From: Paraburkholderia ribeironis
GTDB taxonomy: Bacteria; Pseudomonadota; Gammaproteobacteria; Burkholderiales; Burkholderiaceae
NCBI RefSeq assembly: GCF_900019265.1
Contig: NZ_CYGX02000019.1
Coordinates: forward strand, 59,615 to 109,799
Length of the DNA: 50,185 nt
Direction: 5' to 3'
Position numbers and translations under genes: made by a program. Below, one piece after another: positions 1 to 8,477 of this stretch; within the stretch, counting starts at the first letter, position 1, and every line of letters starts with the position of its first letter. A model generated the notes under the pieces. The model searched no databases and was not told the origin of the DNA. It was given only the letters and a program-made list of their open reading frames with translations.

Positions 1-74
1 ACACAGGCAACACAGGCCTGGGGATTTCCTCTATGGTGCACGACGCGGGTCTCGGCGCACTATTCGGCCATCGC

Positions 75-97
75 AAGGCGCTTCGGCGCTTTTTTTC
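75..97 (+). terminator. rho-independent terminator of an upstream gene
   Basis: A seven-pair stem (three weak pairs, four GC pairs) closes a TTCG tetraloop and is followed by a run of seven T. It probably ends the transcript of a gene lying before the window. The first 74 bases are open in all three forward frames, so I cannot say which gene that is. Confidence 0.75.
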
Positions 98-106
98 AAA
101 ACGAGT

Positions 107-122
107 TTGGAACCGGTTCCAA
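107..122. promoter_or_regulatory. PtxS-like operator upstream of kguE
   Basis: TTGGAACCGGTTCCAA is a perfect 16-bp palindrome centred 43 bases before the kguE start. LacI-family proteins bind such odd-centre palindromes. The published Pseudomonas PtxS site is a 14-bp palindrome with the same central AACCGGTT, and a PtxS-like regulator is encoded at the end of this operon. The inference is repression of kguEKTD-ptxS, relieved by 2-ketogluconate. I could not define -35/-10 boxes with confidence next to it. Confidence 0.8.
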
Positions 123-157
123 GTGCCATTTACTCGACAGTACTAGGTAGATTCGAC

Positions 158-943
158 ATGGCTGACGCAGTCGACATCGTGATCGTCGCAAGCGCATTCG
201 GGATGGATGCGGTCCGCACGGGCGGTCATGCGCGGTGGGCAGACGCGTGCAAGCGCGCTGGCGCCGCGGGTTTCGAAGTGCGTCGCGAGTTGTTCGCCGA
301 CGAGGCCGATGCCGCGCCGCAGCGTCTGCGCTCGCTCGGCGCGTCGATCGCCGCGCTGGGCTTGTGGTCGGTGTTTTCGACGCCCGCGTCGCTGTACACG
401 TCGGACGGACAACTCGATGCCGTCGCCTTGCGTGGTGCGCTCGACGAAGCGGCGGCGCTCGGCGCGCGTCTGGTCAAACTGCAACTCGGCGGGTTCGCCG
501 GTAATGCACAAGGCGCGGCAATTGCGCGACACCTTGCTGAACAGTCGCATGGCGCGCAGCCGCGGCTTGTCGTCGAGAATGGGCAACTGGCGCAAGGCGG
601 CTCGCTGGCGCAATTCGTCGGCCTGTTCGACGCATTGGCGCGTGAAGGCCACGCCGGGGTGCTGGGCATGACCTTCGATATCGGCAACTGGGCGTGGCGC
701 GACGTCGCGCCGCTCGATGCTGCCGAGCTGTTGGCGCCGCACGTCGAATACATCCATTGCAAGACGACGGTGGGCGAAGGCGCGCGGCGCTTTCCCGCCG
801 CTCCGGCCGCCGACGACGCGCGCTTCATGGCGGTGCTCGACCGGCTGCCGCGCGATTTACCGCGCGGCATCGAATTTCCGTTCGATACGGATCGCATCGA
901 TGCGGACGCGGCGCATTACGTCGGATGGCTTGCCGCGGCATGA
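158..943 (+). CDS. kguE: KguE-type sugar-phosphate isomerase/epimerase (TIM barrel)
   Basis: A 261-residue xylose-isomerase-like TIM-barrel protein. The expected metal-ligand set is visible: E140 (VVEN), D174 (FDIGNW), H200 (IHCK) and E239 (IEFP). The ATG at 158 is preceded by AGGTAG at a suitable distance. A TTG start at 107 is possible in frame but lies in the operator palindrome, so it was rejected. It is first in a run of genes matching the Pseudomonas kgu cluster, where KguE is called an epimerase although its exact reaction is uncertain. Family assignment is firm; the symbol rests on gene context. Confidence 0.85.
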   Translation: MADAVDIVIVASAFGMDAVRTGGHARWADACKRAGAAGFEVRRELFADEADAAPQRLRSLGASIAALGLWSVFSTPASLYTSDGQLDAVALRGALDEAAALGARLVKLQLGGFAGNAQGAAIARHLAEQSHGAQPRLVVENGQLAQGGSLAQFVGLFDALAREGHAGVLGMTFDIGNWAWRDVAPLDAAELLAPHVEYIHCKTTVGEGARRFPAAPAADDARFMAVLDRLPRDLPRGIEFPFDTDRIDADAAHYVGWLAAA

Positions 944-1033
944 GCCGCGCGCCGGACCGGCGAGGGTCGCGCACGCCGACCCGACGGAACACGCGGCCGA
1001 CCACGCCGCTACAGCGATACGCAGCAGAAGGCG

Positions 1034-1071
1034 CAGCAATAAGCTGCAACACCAGCAATAAGCTGCAACAC
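1034..1071. repeat. 19-bp tandem duplication in the kguE-kguK gap
   Basis: Two perfect adjacent copies of a 19-base unit (CAGCAATAAGCTGCAACAC) end 13 bases before the kguK start codon. Nothing else is seen in this 141-base gap apart from the Shine-Dalgarno sequence CAGGAG that follows the repeat. Confidence 0.9.
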
Positions 1072-1084
1072 GCAGGAGCACAGC

Positions 1085-2074
1085 ATGAGCAACCCACGCG
1101 CAGCACTCGATGTCATCACCTACGGCGAAGCGATGGCCATGTTCGTCGCGGCCGAAACTGGCCCGCTCGCGGGCGTCGGACAATTTACGAAACGCATCGC
1201 CGGCGCCGATCTGAACGTGGCGATCGGCCTGTCGCGTCTCGGTTTCAAGGTCGGCTGGATGAGCCGCGTCGGCAACGATTCGTTTGGTCAGTACGTGCGC
1301 GACACGTTGACGAAAGAGGGCATCGACCAGCGCTGCGTCAGCACCGACGAACGCTATCCGACCGGTTTCCAGCTGAAGTCGAAAAACGACGACGGCAGCG
1401 ACCCGGCCGTCGAATACTTTCGCAAAGGCTCGGCGGCGAGCCATGTTTCGCTCGCCGACTATGCGGCGGACTACGTGCTGCCGGCGCGTCACCTGCATCT
1501 GACCGGTGTCGCGCCCGCGATCTCGGCAAGCTCGCGCGAACTCGCGTTCCATCTGGCGCATGAAATGCGCGCGGCTGGCAAGACGATTTCGTTCGACCCG
1601 AATCTGCGCCCGACGCTGTGGCCGTCACGCGCCGCGATGGTCGACGGCCTGAACGCGCTCGCCGCGCTGGCGCACTGGGTGCTGCCCGGCATCGGCGAGG
1701 GCGAGATCCTCACTGGCTACACGCGGCCGGACGACATCGCCCGCTTCTATCTGGATCAGGGCGCACGTGGCGTGATCGTCAAGCTCGGCGCGCAGGGCGC
1801 CTACTACCGCACCGCCGACGATGCCGCCGTGATCGCCGGTCCGCCGGTCGCGAAGGTGGTCGACACGGTCGGCGCGGGCGACGGTTTCGCGGTCGGGGTG
1901 ATCAGCGCGCTGCTCGAAGGTCGGACCTTGCCACAGGCGGTGGCGCGCGGCAACCGCATCGGCGCGCTGGCGATCCAGGTGATCGGCGACTCGGAAGGCC
2001 TGCCGAGCCGCGCCGAACTCGACGCGCTCGAATTGGCCGACGCTGACGTGCCGTCCATTGCGACCGCGGCGTGA
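1085..2074 (+). CDS. kguK: 2-ketogluconate kinase (PfkB family)
   Basis: A 329-residue PfkB carbohydrate kinase. It has the N-terminal glycine-rich substrate region (AGADLNVAIGLSRLG, about residues 39-53) and the C-terminal signature DTVGAGDGF at 260-268 with catalytic D266. By sequence alone it resembles 2-keto-3-deoxygluconate kinases. The neighbours (KguE, KguT, KguD, PtxS) point to phosphorylation of 2-ketogluconate to the 6-phosphate in the cytoplasm. The start is an ATG with GGAG upstream. KDG kinase activity is the main alternative. Confidence 0.85.
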   Translation: MSNPRAALDVITYGEAMAMFVAAETGPLAGVGQFTKRIAGADLNVAIGLSRLGFKVGWMSRVGNDSFGQYVRDTLTKEGIDQRCVSTDERYPTGFQLKSKNDDGSDPAVEYFRKGSAASHVSLADYAADYVLPARHLHLTGVAPAISASSRELAFHLAHEMRAAGKTISFDPNLRPTLWPSRAAMVDGLNALAALAHWVLPGIGEGEILTGYTRPDDIARFYLDQGARGVIVKLGAQGAYYRTADDAAVIAGPPVAKVVDTVGAGDGFAVGVISALLEGRTLPQAVARGNRIGALAIQVIGDSEGLPSRAELDALELADADVPSIATAA

Positions 2075-2116
2075 GCGTGACCTGAGTGTGACCTGAGCGT
2101 GACCTGAGTGTGGTTC
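2073..2116. repeat. 11-bp tandem repeat after kguK
   Basis: Four consecutive 11-base units alternate between GAGCGTGACCT and GAGTGTGACCT, the last one degenerate. The array begins inside the kguK stop codon and lies in the kguK-kguT gap. Confidence 0.9.
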
Positions 2117-2260
2117 GAAGCTGGCCCGTGATTGAATCGGGTTCGACCTGAATGCACTGCGAGCGGCGGCGATCCCCCTCCCGCCCCACGCTGCATCGAT
2201 AACAGCAAGAGCGCCCGACAGCGCGTCACCACCGTTATTCATTGTTTCGGAAATTCGTAA

Positions 2261-2286
2261 AGCAACTATCTTGCATGGGACCGGAG
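2261..2286 (+). promoter_or_regulatory. partial copy (head) of the dispersed 5'-leader element, before kguT
   Basis: About 26 bases match the head of the hairpin elements at 12351-12418 and 33572-33639 with two differences (C to T, and A to G in GGGACCGGAG). The hairpin half is missing. GGAG within it is the Shine-Dalgarno sequence of kguT, six bases before its ATG. The ATG inside the head reads Met-Gly-Pro-Glu in frame with kguT. Confidence 0.65.
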
Positions 2287-2292
2287 ACATCT

Positions 2293-3576
2293 ATGACCTC
2301 ATCGCTTGCGATCCGCCGCTGGTGGACGATCATGCCGATCGTATTCATCACGTACAGCCTCGCTTATCTCGATCGCGCGAACTTCGGGTTCGCGTCGGCC
2401 GCCGGCATCAACCAGGATCTTGGCATCAGCAAAGGGCTGTCGTCGCTGATCGGCGCGCTGTTCTTCCTCGGCTATTTTTTCTTCCAGATTCCCGGCGCGA
2501 TCTACGCGGAGCGCCGCAGCGTCAAGAAGCTCGTGTTCTGGAGCCTGATTCTGTGGGGCGGCTGCGCGGCGCTGACCGGCATGGTCAGCAATATTGCGTC
2601 GCTGATGGTGATCCGCTTCCTGCTCGGCGTCGTCGAAGCCGCCGTGATGCCGGCGATGCTGATCTTCATCAGCAACTGGTTCACGAAGAGCGAACGCTCG
2701 CGTGCCAACACGTTCCTGATTCTCGGCAATCCGGTGACGGTGCTGTGGATGTCGGTGGTGTCGGGCTATCTGGTGCATTCATTGGGCTGGCGGCAGATGT
2801 TCATCGTCGAGGGCGCGCCCGCGATCATCTGGGCGATCTGCTGGTGGTTCCTCGTGCAGGACAAACCGCAGCAGGTCGCGTGGCTCACCCAGCAGGAAAA
2901 GGATCAACTCGCGCAAACGCTGCGCGCCGAACAGGCCGCGATCAAACCAGTGCGCAATTACGGCGAGGCGTTTCGCACGCCCGCGGTGATCAAGCTGTGC
3001 GCGCAATACTTCTGCTGGAGCATCGGCGTGTATGGCTTCGTGCTGTGGCTGCCGTCGATCCTGAAGAACGGCTCGACGCTCGGCATGGTCGAAACCGGCT
3101 GGCTGTCGGCGCTGCCGTACCTGGCCGCGACCATCGCGATGCTTGCAGCTTCATGGGCATCGGATAAACTCAACCGCCGCAAAGTGTTCGTGTGGCCGTT
3201 CCTGCTGGTCGGCGCGGTGGCGTTCGCGGCGTCGTATGCGCTCGGCTCCACGCACTTCTGGCTGTCATACGCGTTGCTGGTGATCGCGGGCGGCGCGATG
3301 TACGCGCCGTACGGCCCGTTCTTCGCGATCGTGCCGGAACTGCTGCCGAAGAACGTCGCGGGCGGCGCGATGGCGCTGATCAACAGCATGGGTGCGCTCG
3401 GCTCGTTCGTCGGCTCGTACGTGGTCGGCTATCTGAACGGCGCCACCGGGTCGCCGTCCGCATCGTATGCATTCATGAGCGTGGCGCTCGCCGCCGCGGT
3501 GATCCTGACGCTGATCGTCAAGCCGCAGCCGCTGACGAACGCGCCCACGCTCGCCACACCGTTGCAAGGAAAATGA
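2293..3576 (+). CDS. kguT: 2-ketogluconate transporter, MFS (anion:cation symporter type)
   Basis: A 427-residue protein with about 12 hydrophobic helices and the motif YLDRANFGFA near residue 25, typical of the ACS family of the major facilitator superfamily. Those carriers import sugar acids with protons. I chose the ATG at 2293 because GGAG lies six bases before it; an ATG at 2275 and a TTG at 2242 are in frame further upstream. Between kguK and kguD the likely substrate is 2-ketogluconate. The family is certain; the substrate is inferred from context. Confidence 0.85.
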   Translation: MTSSLAIRRWWTIMPIVFITYSLAYLDRANFGFASAAGINQDLGISKGLSSLIGALFFLGYFFFQIPGAIYAERRSVKKLVFWSLILWGGCAALTGMVSNIASLMVIRFLLGVVEAAVMPAMLIFISNWFTKSERSRANTFLILGNPVTVLWMSVVSGYLVHSLGWRQMFIVEGAPAIIWAICWWFLVQDKPQQVAWLTQQEKDQLAQTLRAEQAAIKPVRNYGEAFRTPAVIKLCAQYFCWSIGVYGFVLWLPSILKNGSTLGMVETGWLSALPYLAATIAMLAASWASDKLNRRKVFVWPFLLVGAVAFAASYALGSTHFWLSYALLVIAGGAMYAPYGPFFAIVPELLPKNVAGGAMALINSMGALGSFVGSYVVGYLNGATGSPSASYAFMSVALAAAVILTLIVKPQPLTNAPTLATPLQGK

Positions 3577-3580
3577 GCCG

Positions 3581-4564
3581 ATGAAGAAGATCGTCGCCTG
3601 GAAGTCGCTGCCGGAAGACGTGCTTGCTTATCTGCAACAGCATGCGCAAGTCGTGCAGGTCGATCCCGCGCAGCACGATGCATTCGTCGCCGCGTTGCGC
3701 GATGCCGACGGCGGTATTGGCGCGAGCGTGAAGATCACGCCGGCGATGCTCGACGGCGCGAGCCGCCTGAAGGCATTGTCGACCGTCTCGGTGGGCTTCG
3801 ACCAGTTCGACGTCGACGACCTGACGCGTCGCGGCATCGTGCTCGCGCACACGCCGGACGTGCTGACCGAGTCCACCGCGGACACCGTGTTCTCGCTGAT
3901 CCTCGCGTCGGCGCGCCGGGTGGTCGAACTCGCCGACTGGGTGAAGGCGGGGCAATGGCGCGCCAGCATCGGGCCGGCGCAATTCGGGCTCGACGTGCAG
4001 GGCAAGACGCTCGGCATCGTCGGGCTGGGTCGGATCGGCGGCGCGGTTGCGCGACGCGCGGCGCTCGGCTTCAATATGAACGTGCTATACACTAACCGCA
4101 GCGCAAATCCGCACGCTGAACGAACCTACGGCGCGCGGCGCGTCGACTTGCCGGAACTGCTCGCAAATGCCGACTTCGTGTGTCTGCAAGTGCCGCTCAC
4201 GCCGCAGACGAAGCATATGATCGGCGCGGCCGAACTTCGCGCGATGAAGAAGAGCGCGATCCTGATCAACGCGTCGCGCGGCGCGACCGTCGACGAAGCG
4301 GCGCTGATCGACGCATTGCAGAACGGCACGATTCACGGCGCCGGGCTCGACGTGTTCGATACAGAACCGCTGCCGGCCGACTCGCCGCTGCTGAAGCTCG
4401 CGAGTGTGGTCGCGCTGCCGCATATCGGCTCGGCGACCCACGAAACCCGTCATGCAATGGCGCGCAATGCGGCGGAGAATCTGATCGCCGCACTCGACGG
4501 CACGCTCGCCGTCAACATCGTCAATCGCGACGTGCTGGCCGGATCAGCGGGCCGTGACTCATGA
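3581..4564 (+). CDS. kguD: 2-ketogluconate 6-phosphate reductase (D-2-hydroxyacid dehydrogenase family)
   Basis: A 327-residue D-isomer-specific 2-hydroxyacid dehydrogenase. It has the Rossmann motif GLGRIG at 148-153 and the catalytic trio R233 (SRG), E262 and H281. It starts four bases after the kguT stop, so the two are co-transcribed. In this pathway it would reduce 2-keto-6-phosphogluconate to 6-phosphogluconate using NAD(P)H, feeding the Entner-Doudoroff route. By sequence alone glyoxylate/hydroxypyruvate or 2-ketogluconate reductase (GhrB/TkrA) activity is also possible. Confidence 0.85.
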   Translation: MKKIVAWKSLPEDVLAYLQQHAQVVQVDPAQHDAFVAALRDADGGIGASVKITPAMLDGASRLKALSTVSVGFDQFDVDDLTRRGIVLAHTPDVLTESTADTVFSLILASARRVVELADWVKAGQWRASIGPAQFGLDVQGKTLGIVGLGRIGGAVARRAALGFNMNVLYTNRSANPHAERTYGARRVDLPELLANADFVCLQVPLTPQTKHMIGAAELRAMKKSAILINASRGATVDEAALIDALQNGTIHGAGLDVFDTEPLPADSPLLKLASVVALPHIGSATHETRHAMARNAAENLIAALDGTLAVNIVNRDVLAGSAGRDS

Positions 4565-4577
4565 CTGAGTGCGCATC

Positions 4578-4616
4578 GGAGTGAGTCCGCGGAGTGAGTC
4601 CATCGAGTGAGTCCAC
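4578..4616. repeat. 13-bp tandem repeat before ptxS
   Basis: Three units of 13 bases share the core GAGTGAGTCC in the 79-base kguD-ptxS gap. No PtxS palindrome is present here, so ptxS is probably expressed from the kguE promoter. Confidence 0.88.
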
Positions 4617-4643
4617 ATCAACCAGCCGAGCGCTGAGGAACCC

Positions 4644-5747
4644 ATGAGCACGACGCCGCAGGCCACGCCGCGGCGCGCGACGATCACCGACGTCGCACGC
4701 GAAGCCGGCACCGGCAAGACCAGCATCTCGCGCTATCTGAACGGCGAGATGAGCGCGCTGTCGTCTGAATTGCGTGCGCGCATCGAAGCGGCCATCGCCC
4801 GGCTCGACTATCAGCCGAACCAGATGGCGCGCGGTCTCAAGCGCGGCCGCAACCGGCTGATCGGCATGCTGCTCGCCGACCTGACGAATCCGTACTCGGT
4901 CGAAGTGCTGCAAGGCGTCGAAGCGGCGTGCCATGCGCTCGGCCTGATGCCGCTGATCTGTCACGCGGCGAACGAAGTGGAAATGGAGCGGCGCTATCTG
5001 CAACTGCTGACCACGTACCGGGTGGAGGGCGTGATCGTCAACGCGCTCGGCGTGCGCGAGGAAACCTTGCGGCCGGTCGGTGGCGGCGGCATTCCGGCGG
5101 TGCTGGTCGACCGTCTGGTGGAAGGGCTCGTTGCCGATATGGTCGGGCTCGACAACCGGGCCGCCGCCGAACTCGGCACGCGGCATTTGCTTGACCAGGG
5201 TTTCGACGAGATCTGGTTCGTCGTCCAGCCGTTCGAACAGGTCAGTTCGCGGCAGCTGCGCGAGGTAGCGTTTCGCGACGCGATGCGCGCGCAGGCCGCT
5301 GCGCACGGTACGAAGCGCAAGGCCATCGCACGCGGACACACGCTGGTGCTCAATCTCGCGGACCCCGCCGAGGTCGAGCGCAGCCTCGCCGAACTGGATC
5401 GCACGCTCGATGCGGTCGGCAGCGTCGGCGTCATCGGCCACGCGGGCGAGCCGAACCAGGCCGCACGCGTTGCGCTGTTCGCGGCCAACGCGCCGGTCGC
5501 GCTGTGTCTCGCCCTGCATCTGAAAGCACGTTACGGCGCCGACTGGCAGGCGCGCGTCGCGCTGCTCTCGATCGACGACCCCGACTGGGCCGAACTGGCC
5601 GGTATCACGACGATCCGTCAGCCGACCTACGAGATCGGCTACCGCGCGGTCGAGTTCCTGCACGAACGCATCGAAGGCGTTCAGACCACGGCGCGCGATT
5701 GTCTCCTGCCGGGCGAGCTGATCGTTCGCGCGTCGACTTCGCGCTGA
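4644..5747 (+). CDS. ptxS: LacI-family regulator PtxS of 2-ketogluconate genes
   Basis: A 367-residue LacI/GalR regulator. The N-terminal helix-turn-helix (TITDVAREAGTGKTSISRYL, about residues 13-32) and hinge are followed by a periplasmic-binding-like effector domain starting at RLIGMLLADLTNPY. It closes the kgu operon, whereas in Pseudomonas ptxS precedes kguE. Its likely operator is the palindrome at 107-122, giving autoregulation and induction by 2-ketogluconate. The ATG has GAGGAACCC upstream. The family is certain; the PtxS assignment is from operon content and operator core. Confidence 0.87.
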   Translation: MSTTPQATPRRATITDVAREAGTGKTSISRYLNGEMSALSSELRARIEAAIARLDYQPNQMARGLKRGRNRLIGMLLADLTNPYSVEVLQGVEAACHALGLMPLICHAANEVEMERRYLQLLTTYRVEGVIVNALGVREETLRPVGGGGIPAVLVDRLVEGLVADMVGLDNRAAAELGTRHLLDQGFDEIWFVVQPFEQVSSRQLREVAFRDAMRAQAAAHGTKRKAIARGHTLVLNLADPAEVERSLAELDRTLDAVGSVGVIGHAGEPNQAARVALFAANAPVALCLALHLKARYGADWQARVALLSIDDPDWAELAGITTIRQPTYEIGYRAVEFLHERIEGVQTTARDCLLPGELIVRASTSR

Positions 5748-5807
5748 TCTGCGATCATTCGGGCTGCGGCGCGCAGCGGGTGTGCGCCGGTCATCGCAAG
5801 GAAATCC

Positions 5808-6626
5808 ATGGTCGTAGCACCGCTTACTCTCTCGAGCCTCGCCCTCGCGACGCTGTTGGTCGCCGCCTTACCGTTCCTGATCTATCGACGTTTGCGCCGG
5901 CCGCTCGCGCTGAAGCCGCGCGACGCGATCGTCGGCATTGCCGTGTTCGCGTTGTTCGCGATGGTGATCGAGCGCGCGTTGAACGACTACGTGCTGCATG
6001 GAAACGAGGCGACCGCCACTTTCCTGTCGCATCCGCTCGCCTTCGTGGCGTACGGCGCGCTGGTCGCGGGGGTCTGCGAGGAAGTGGGGCGTTTCATCGG
6101 CATGCGGCTGCTGCTCAGGCGCGCGGCGGCCCGGCCCGCCAACGCGGCCAGTGCGCCGCGCGCCGATGACGGCCCCGGGCTGACCTACGGCCTCGGCCAC
6201 GGCGGCGCGGAAGCCTGGATGGTCGGCGTGCTGGTGCAGGTTCAGTGGATCCTGTTCGCGGTGTTCGAAAACCGCGGCCAGCTCGATGACTATCTGAGCA
6301 ATCTGCCGAGCGACTCGGTGATGCGCATTCACCTGATTCTCGCCGGTCTGACGCCGCAGACGGCTGGCATTTTCGCGCTTGAACGCGTCGCCGCGCTGGT
6401 GTTCCAGATCGGTCTGTCGGTGCTGATGTGGCGCGGCGTGCGGGCCGGCTGGCGTGCGATCCTGCCGCTCGCGATCGTTCTGCATGCGCTCGTCGACGTG
6501 CCCGCCGCGTTGTTCCAGGCGCAGCTGGTGCCGCTCGCGGCGGTGGACGCGGTGTATGCGGTAGCGGCGGTGCTCGTCGCGGGGCTGCTGCTGCGCAGCT
6601 TCAGGCGTGCCGCGGTGGCCACGTGA
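5808..6626 (+). CDS. YhfC-like intramembrane glutamic protease family protein
   Basis: A 272-residue polytopic membrane protein with 6-8 hydrophobic segments. It carries the family landmarks EE at 91-92 (GVCEEVGRF), GLGHGGAEA at 128-136 with H131, and HALVDVPAALF at 226-236 with H226. These resemble the YhfC group related to CAAX-type intramembrane proteases. Substrate and role are unknown. AAGGAAATCC precedes the ATG. It stands alone, 60 bases after ptxS, and could be read through from it. Confidence 0.8.
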   Translation: MVVAPLTLSSLALATLLVAALPFLIYRRLRRPLALKPRDAIVGIAVFALFAMVIERALNDYVLHGNEATATFLSHPLAFVAYGALVAGVCEEVGRFIGMRLLLRRAAARPANAASAPRADDGPGLTYGLGHGGAEAWMVGVLVQVQWILFAVFENRGQLDDYLSNLPSDSVMRIHLILAGLTPQTAGIFALERVAALVFQIGLSVLMWRGVRAGWRAILPLAIVLHALVDVPAALFQAQLVPLAAVDAVYAVAAVLVAGLLLRSFRRAAVAT

Positions 6627-6725
6627 TGACCTGCATCGCTACATACGTGCCTCGCTAAATTGCTGGCCTTTGCCTAAAATCGGCCTACTTTTCAGGCCCC
6701 TCCAGGATCACGTCCGGCAGACCCC

Positions 6726-7091
6726 ATGGAAGCTTACCAATACGAGTGCGCGAATCCCGAGTTCGAGGAACTGGCGCGCGTTATCAGCGACCTGTTTCCC
6801 GAGCAGACGCAGTTCATCCAGCGCGCGGCGGAAGACGGCACGCCCACGCTGGCGATTCACTGGGTGGCGATGCGTTTCGGCGCCACCGCGCGCCGCATCG
6901 TGATGACGGTGGTGATTGCGCCGGCGGCATTGGCGCGTTATCGCGCGTTGCCGGCGCGGCTGCGCGGCCGCAGTTTTGCGGTGCTGCGCGCGTATGTCGA
7001 AGCGAGCCTGGGCTCGCTCGAAGAGCTGTATGCGAACGGCGAGCCGGTGCCGCGCGAGGTCACGGTGGATCTCGGCGACGAGTTCGCCTGA
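6726..7091 (+). CDS. conserved small protein, DUF3022-like
   Basis: A soluble 121-residue protein without signal peptide or membrane segment. It resembles the small Burkholderia-type DUF3022 family from memory; I cannot confirm this without a search. A central stretch with several hydrophobic beta-like runs (RRIVMTVVIAP) is followed by arginine-rich helices. No function can be proposed. It converges on the PGDYG-type gene with only six bases between them. Confidence 0.65.
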   Translation: MEAYQYECANPEFEELARVISDLFPEQTQFIQRAAEDGTPTLAIHWVAMRFGATARRIVMTVVIAPAALARYRALPARLRGRSFAVLRAYVEASLGSLEELYANGEPVPREVTVDLGDEFA

Positions 7092-7097
7092 CGGGGA

Positions 7098-7532
7098 TCA
7101 ATCGGCGAGCCGATAAACCTTCGCGAAGCGTGCCGCCTGGACCACGCCATAGTCGCCGGGCGCGTATTGCATGATCCAGTCGCCGGCGGCGCCGCGCAGC
7201 ACATCGCCGCCGTGCGCGGAACGGGCGAGCGAGAACGCTTCGTGCATCTGTTTGGCCAGCACCACGGCCGGGCGGTTGCGGTAGGCGCCGGGTTCGCCGT
7301 GCGCGAGCGCGGCGTCGGGCACGTATTTGGCGTCGAAGCGCTCGCGCGAGACGACCCAGCGGTCTCCCGTCGAGCCGGTGATCAACGCGTCGCCGCGCAT
7401 GTAGCGGTTCGGGCCTTCAAGGCTCATCAATTCGCCTGCGGCGATGGCAAATTCGACGCCGACCGTTTCGTCTTTTACGACGCGTTGGGCGTTGGCGTCC
7501 TGACTGAGATCGACATTTTTGAGTTCGGTCAT
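7098..7532 (-). CDS. PGDYG-motif protein of unknown function
   Basis: A 144-residue soluble protein whose C-terminal part contains APGDYGVV (about residues 126-133). This is the hallmark of a small family named after PGDYG, with a preceding region rich in conserved tryptophan and glycine (GDRWVV, GDWIMQY). The start at 7532 begins MTELKNVDL; the longer upstream reading lacks a good ribosome site. Function unknown. The 229 bases between this start and the next gene (7533-7761) hold no gene I can support. Confidence 0.7.
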   Translation of the reverse strand: MTELKNVDLSQDANAQRVVKDETVGVEFAIAAGELMSLEGPNRYMRGDALITGSTGDRWVVSRERFDAKYVPDAALAHGEPGAYRNRPAVVLAKQMHEAFSLARSAHGGDVLRGAAGDWIMQYAPGDYGVVQAARFAKVYRLAD

Positions 7533-7761
7533 GAAGCGGGCAGAGATGGAAATGTTGACGACGGCGCGTCGACTTTGTGTCGAGGCTTTGCAGCGGGACG
7601 TCGTGTCCCGCGGCCGCGTACCCGCATCATGCCAGATGCATCTGACGAGTGGTTCTTTTGCGTTGGGCAGCATGGATCGCGTGTTCGGGGAGGCTGCCGT
7701 TCATCGCGAAAGAGCCGCACGCGCGGCGCACGCTAAATCGCGCTGCGCGCGAGCCAGTTCG

Positions 7762-8280
7762 TTACGGCTTCACCGTCGCGTCGCTAGCGGGAGCCGGCGT
7801 GGTCTTGCCGACCTTGCCCCTGCCATGATGGTGATGGCCACCTTCGACGCCGCCCGGCTGATGGAACGTCGTGTCAGCGAGCTTCTTCTGTTCCGGCGAC
7901 AGGCTGCTATACAGCGGTTCGAACGCATCGACCAGTTTCTTCATGCCGTCCGCGTGTGCTTGCGCAATGCCTGCGTATTGCTTCATGTCGTCGAGCGCGC
8001 TCACGTTGGTCGCAGCCTTGCGTTGCTGGAACAGTTGGCTCATCGTTTGACCGTTGCTGCGCATCACATCGGCGAACGTGTTCCATTGCGTTTCCTGCGC
8101 CGGGGTGATCTTCAGTTGCGCGTGCAGATAGGCGATGCGGTCTTCGACGTTGCGCTCATGGCCAGTCTTGCCGGCCGGCTCGGCAGCGGTGCTCGCCGGT
8201 GCTGAAGCCGGCGCGGCAGTCTGGGCGAACGCGCCGCTCATCGAGATTGCGGTAGCCAGCATTACGAGTGCTTTTTTCAT
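7762..8280 (-). CDS. Spy/CpxP-like LTxxQ periplasmic protein
   Basis: A 172-residue secreted protein. The signal peptide MKKALVMLATAISMSGAFA is followed by a low-complexity Ala/Pro stretch. Two LTxxQ-type motifs follow (KITPAQETQW near 58, SLSPEQKKLAD near 130), as in the Spy/CpxP family of periplasmic chaperones and envelope-stress proteins. A His-rich tail (GGHHHHGRG) could bind metal. AGGAG precedes the ATG at 8280; a longer reading to 8412 is not credible. It is divergent from the LysR gene at 8478. Confidence 0.8.
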   Translation of the reverse strand: MKKALVMLATAISMSGAFAQTAAPASAPASTAAEPAGKTGHERNVEDRIAYLHAQLKITPAQETQWNTFADVMRSNGQTMSQLFQQRKAATNVSALDDMKQYAGIAQAHADGMKKLVDAFEPLYSSLSPEQKKLADTTFHQPGGVEGGHHHHGRGKVGKTTPAPASDATVKP

Positions 8281-8477
8281 CGAAAACTCCTGATGTCTAT
8301 TCGAATTGGGGAATCTGGAAAAGGCGTGTGGCGCCCGGCTCGTGCCGCGTCGGGCAGTCGAGATGCACGGCGGCCCGCTGCCCGTTTGCGCCGTCGCCGT
8401 TATTAGTAACACGATATCGCGGCAGTGCGGCCCTTGCGCGACAAACGCTTACAACCGAAACGAACGGGAAATAGCCG

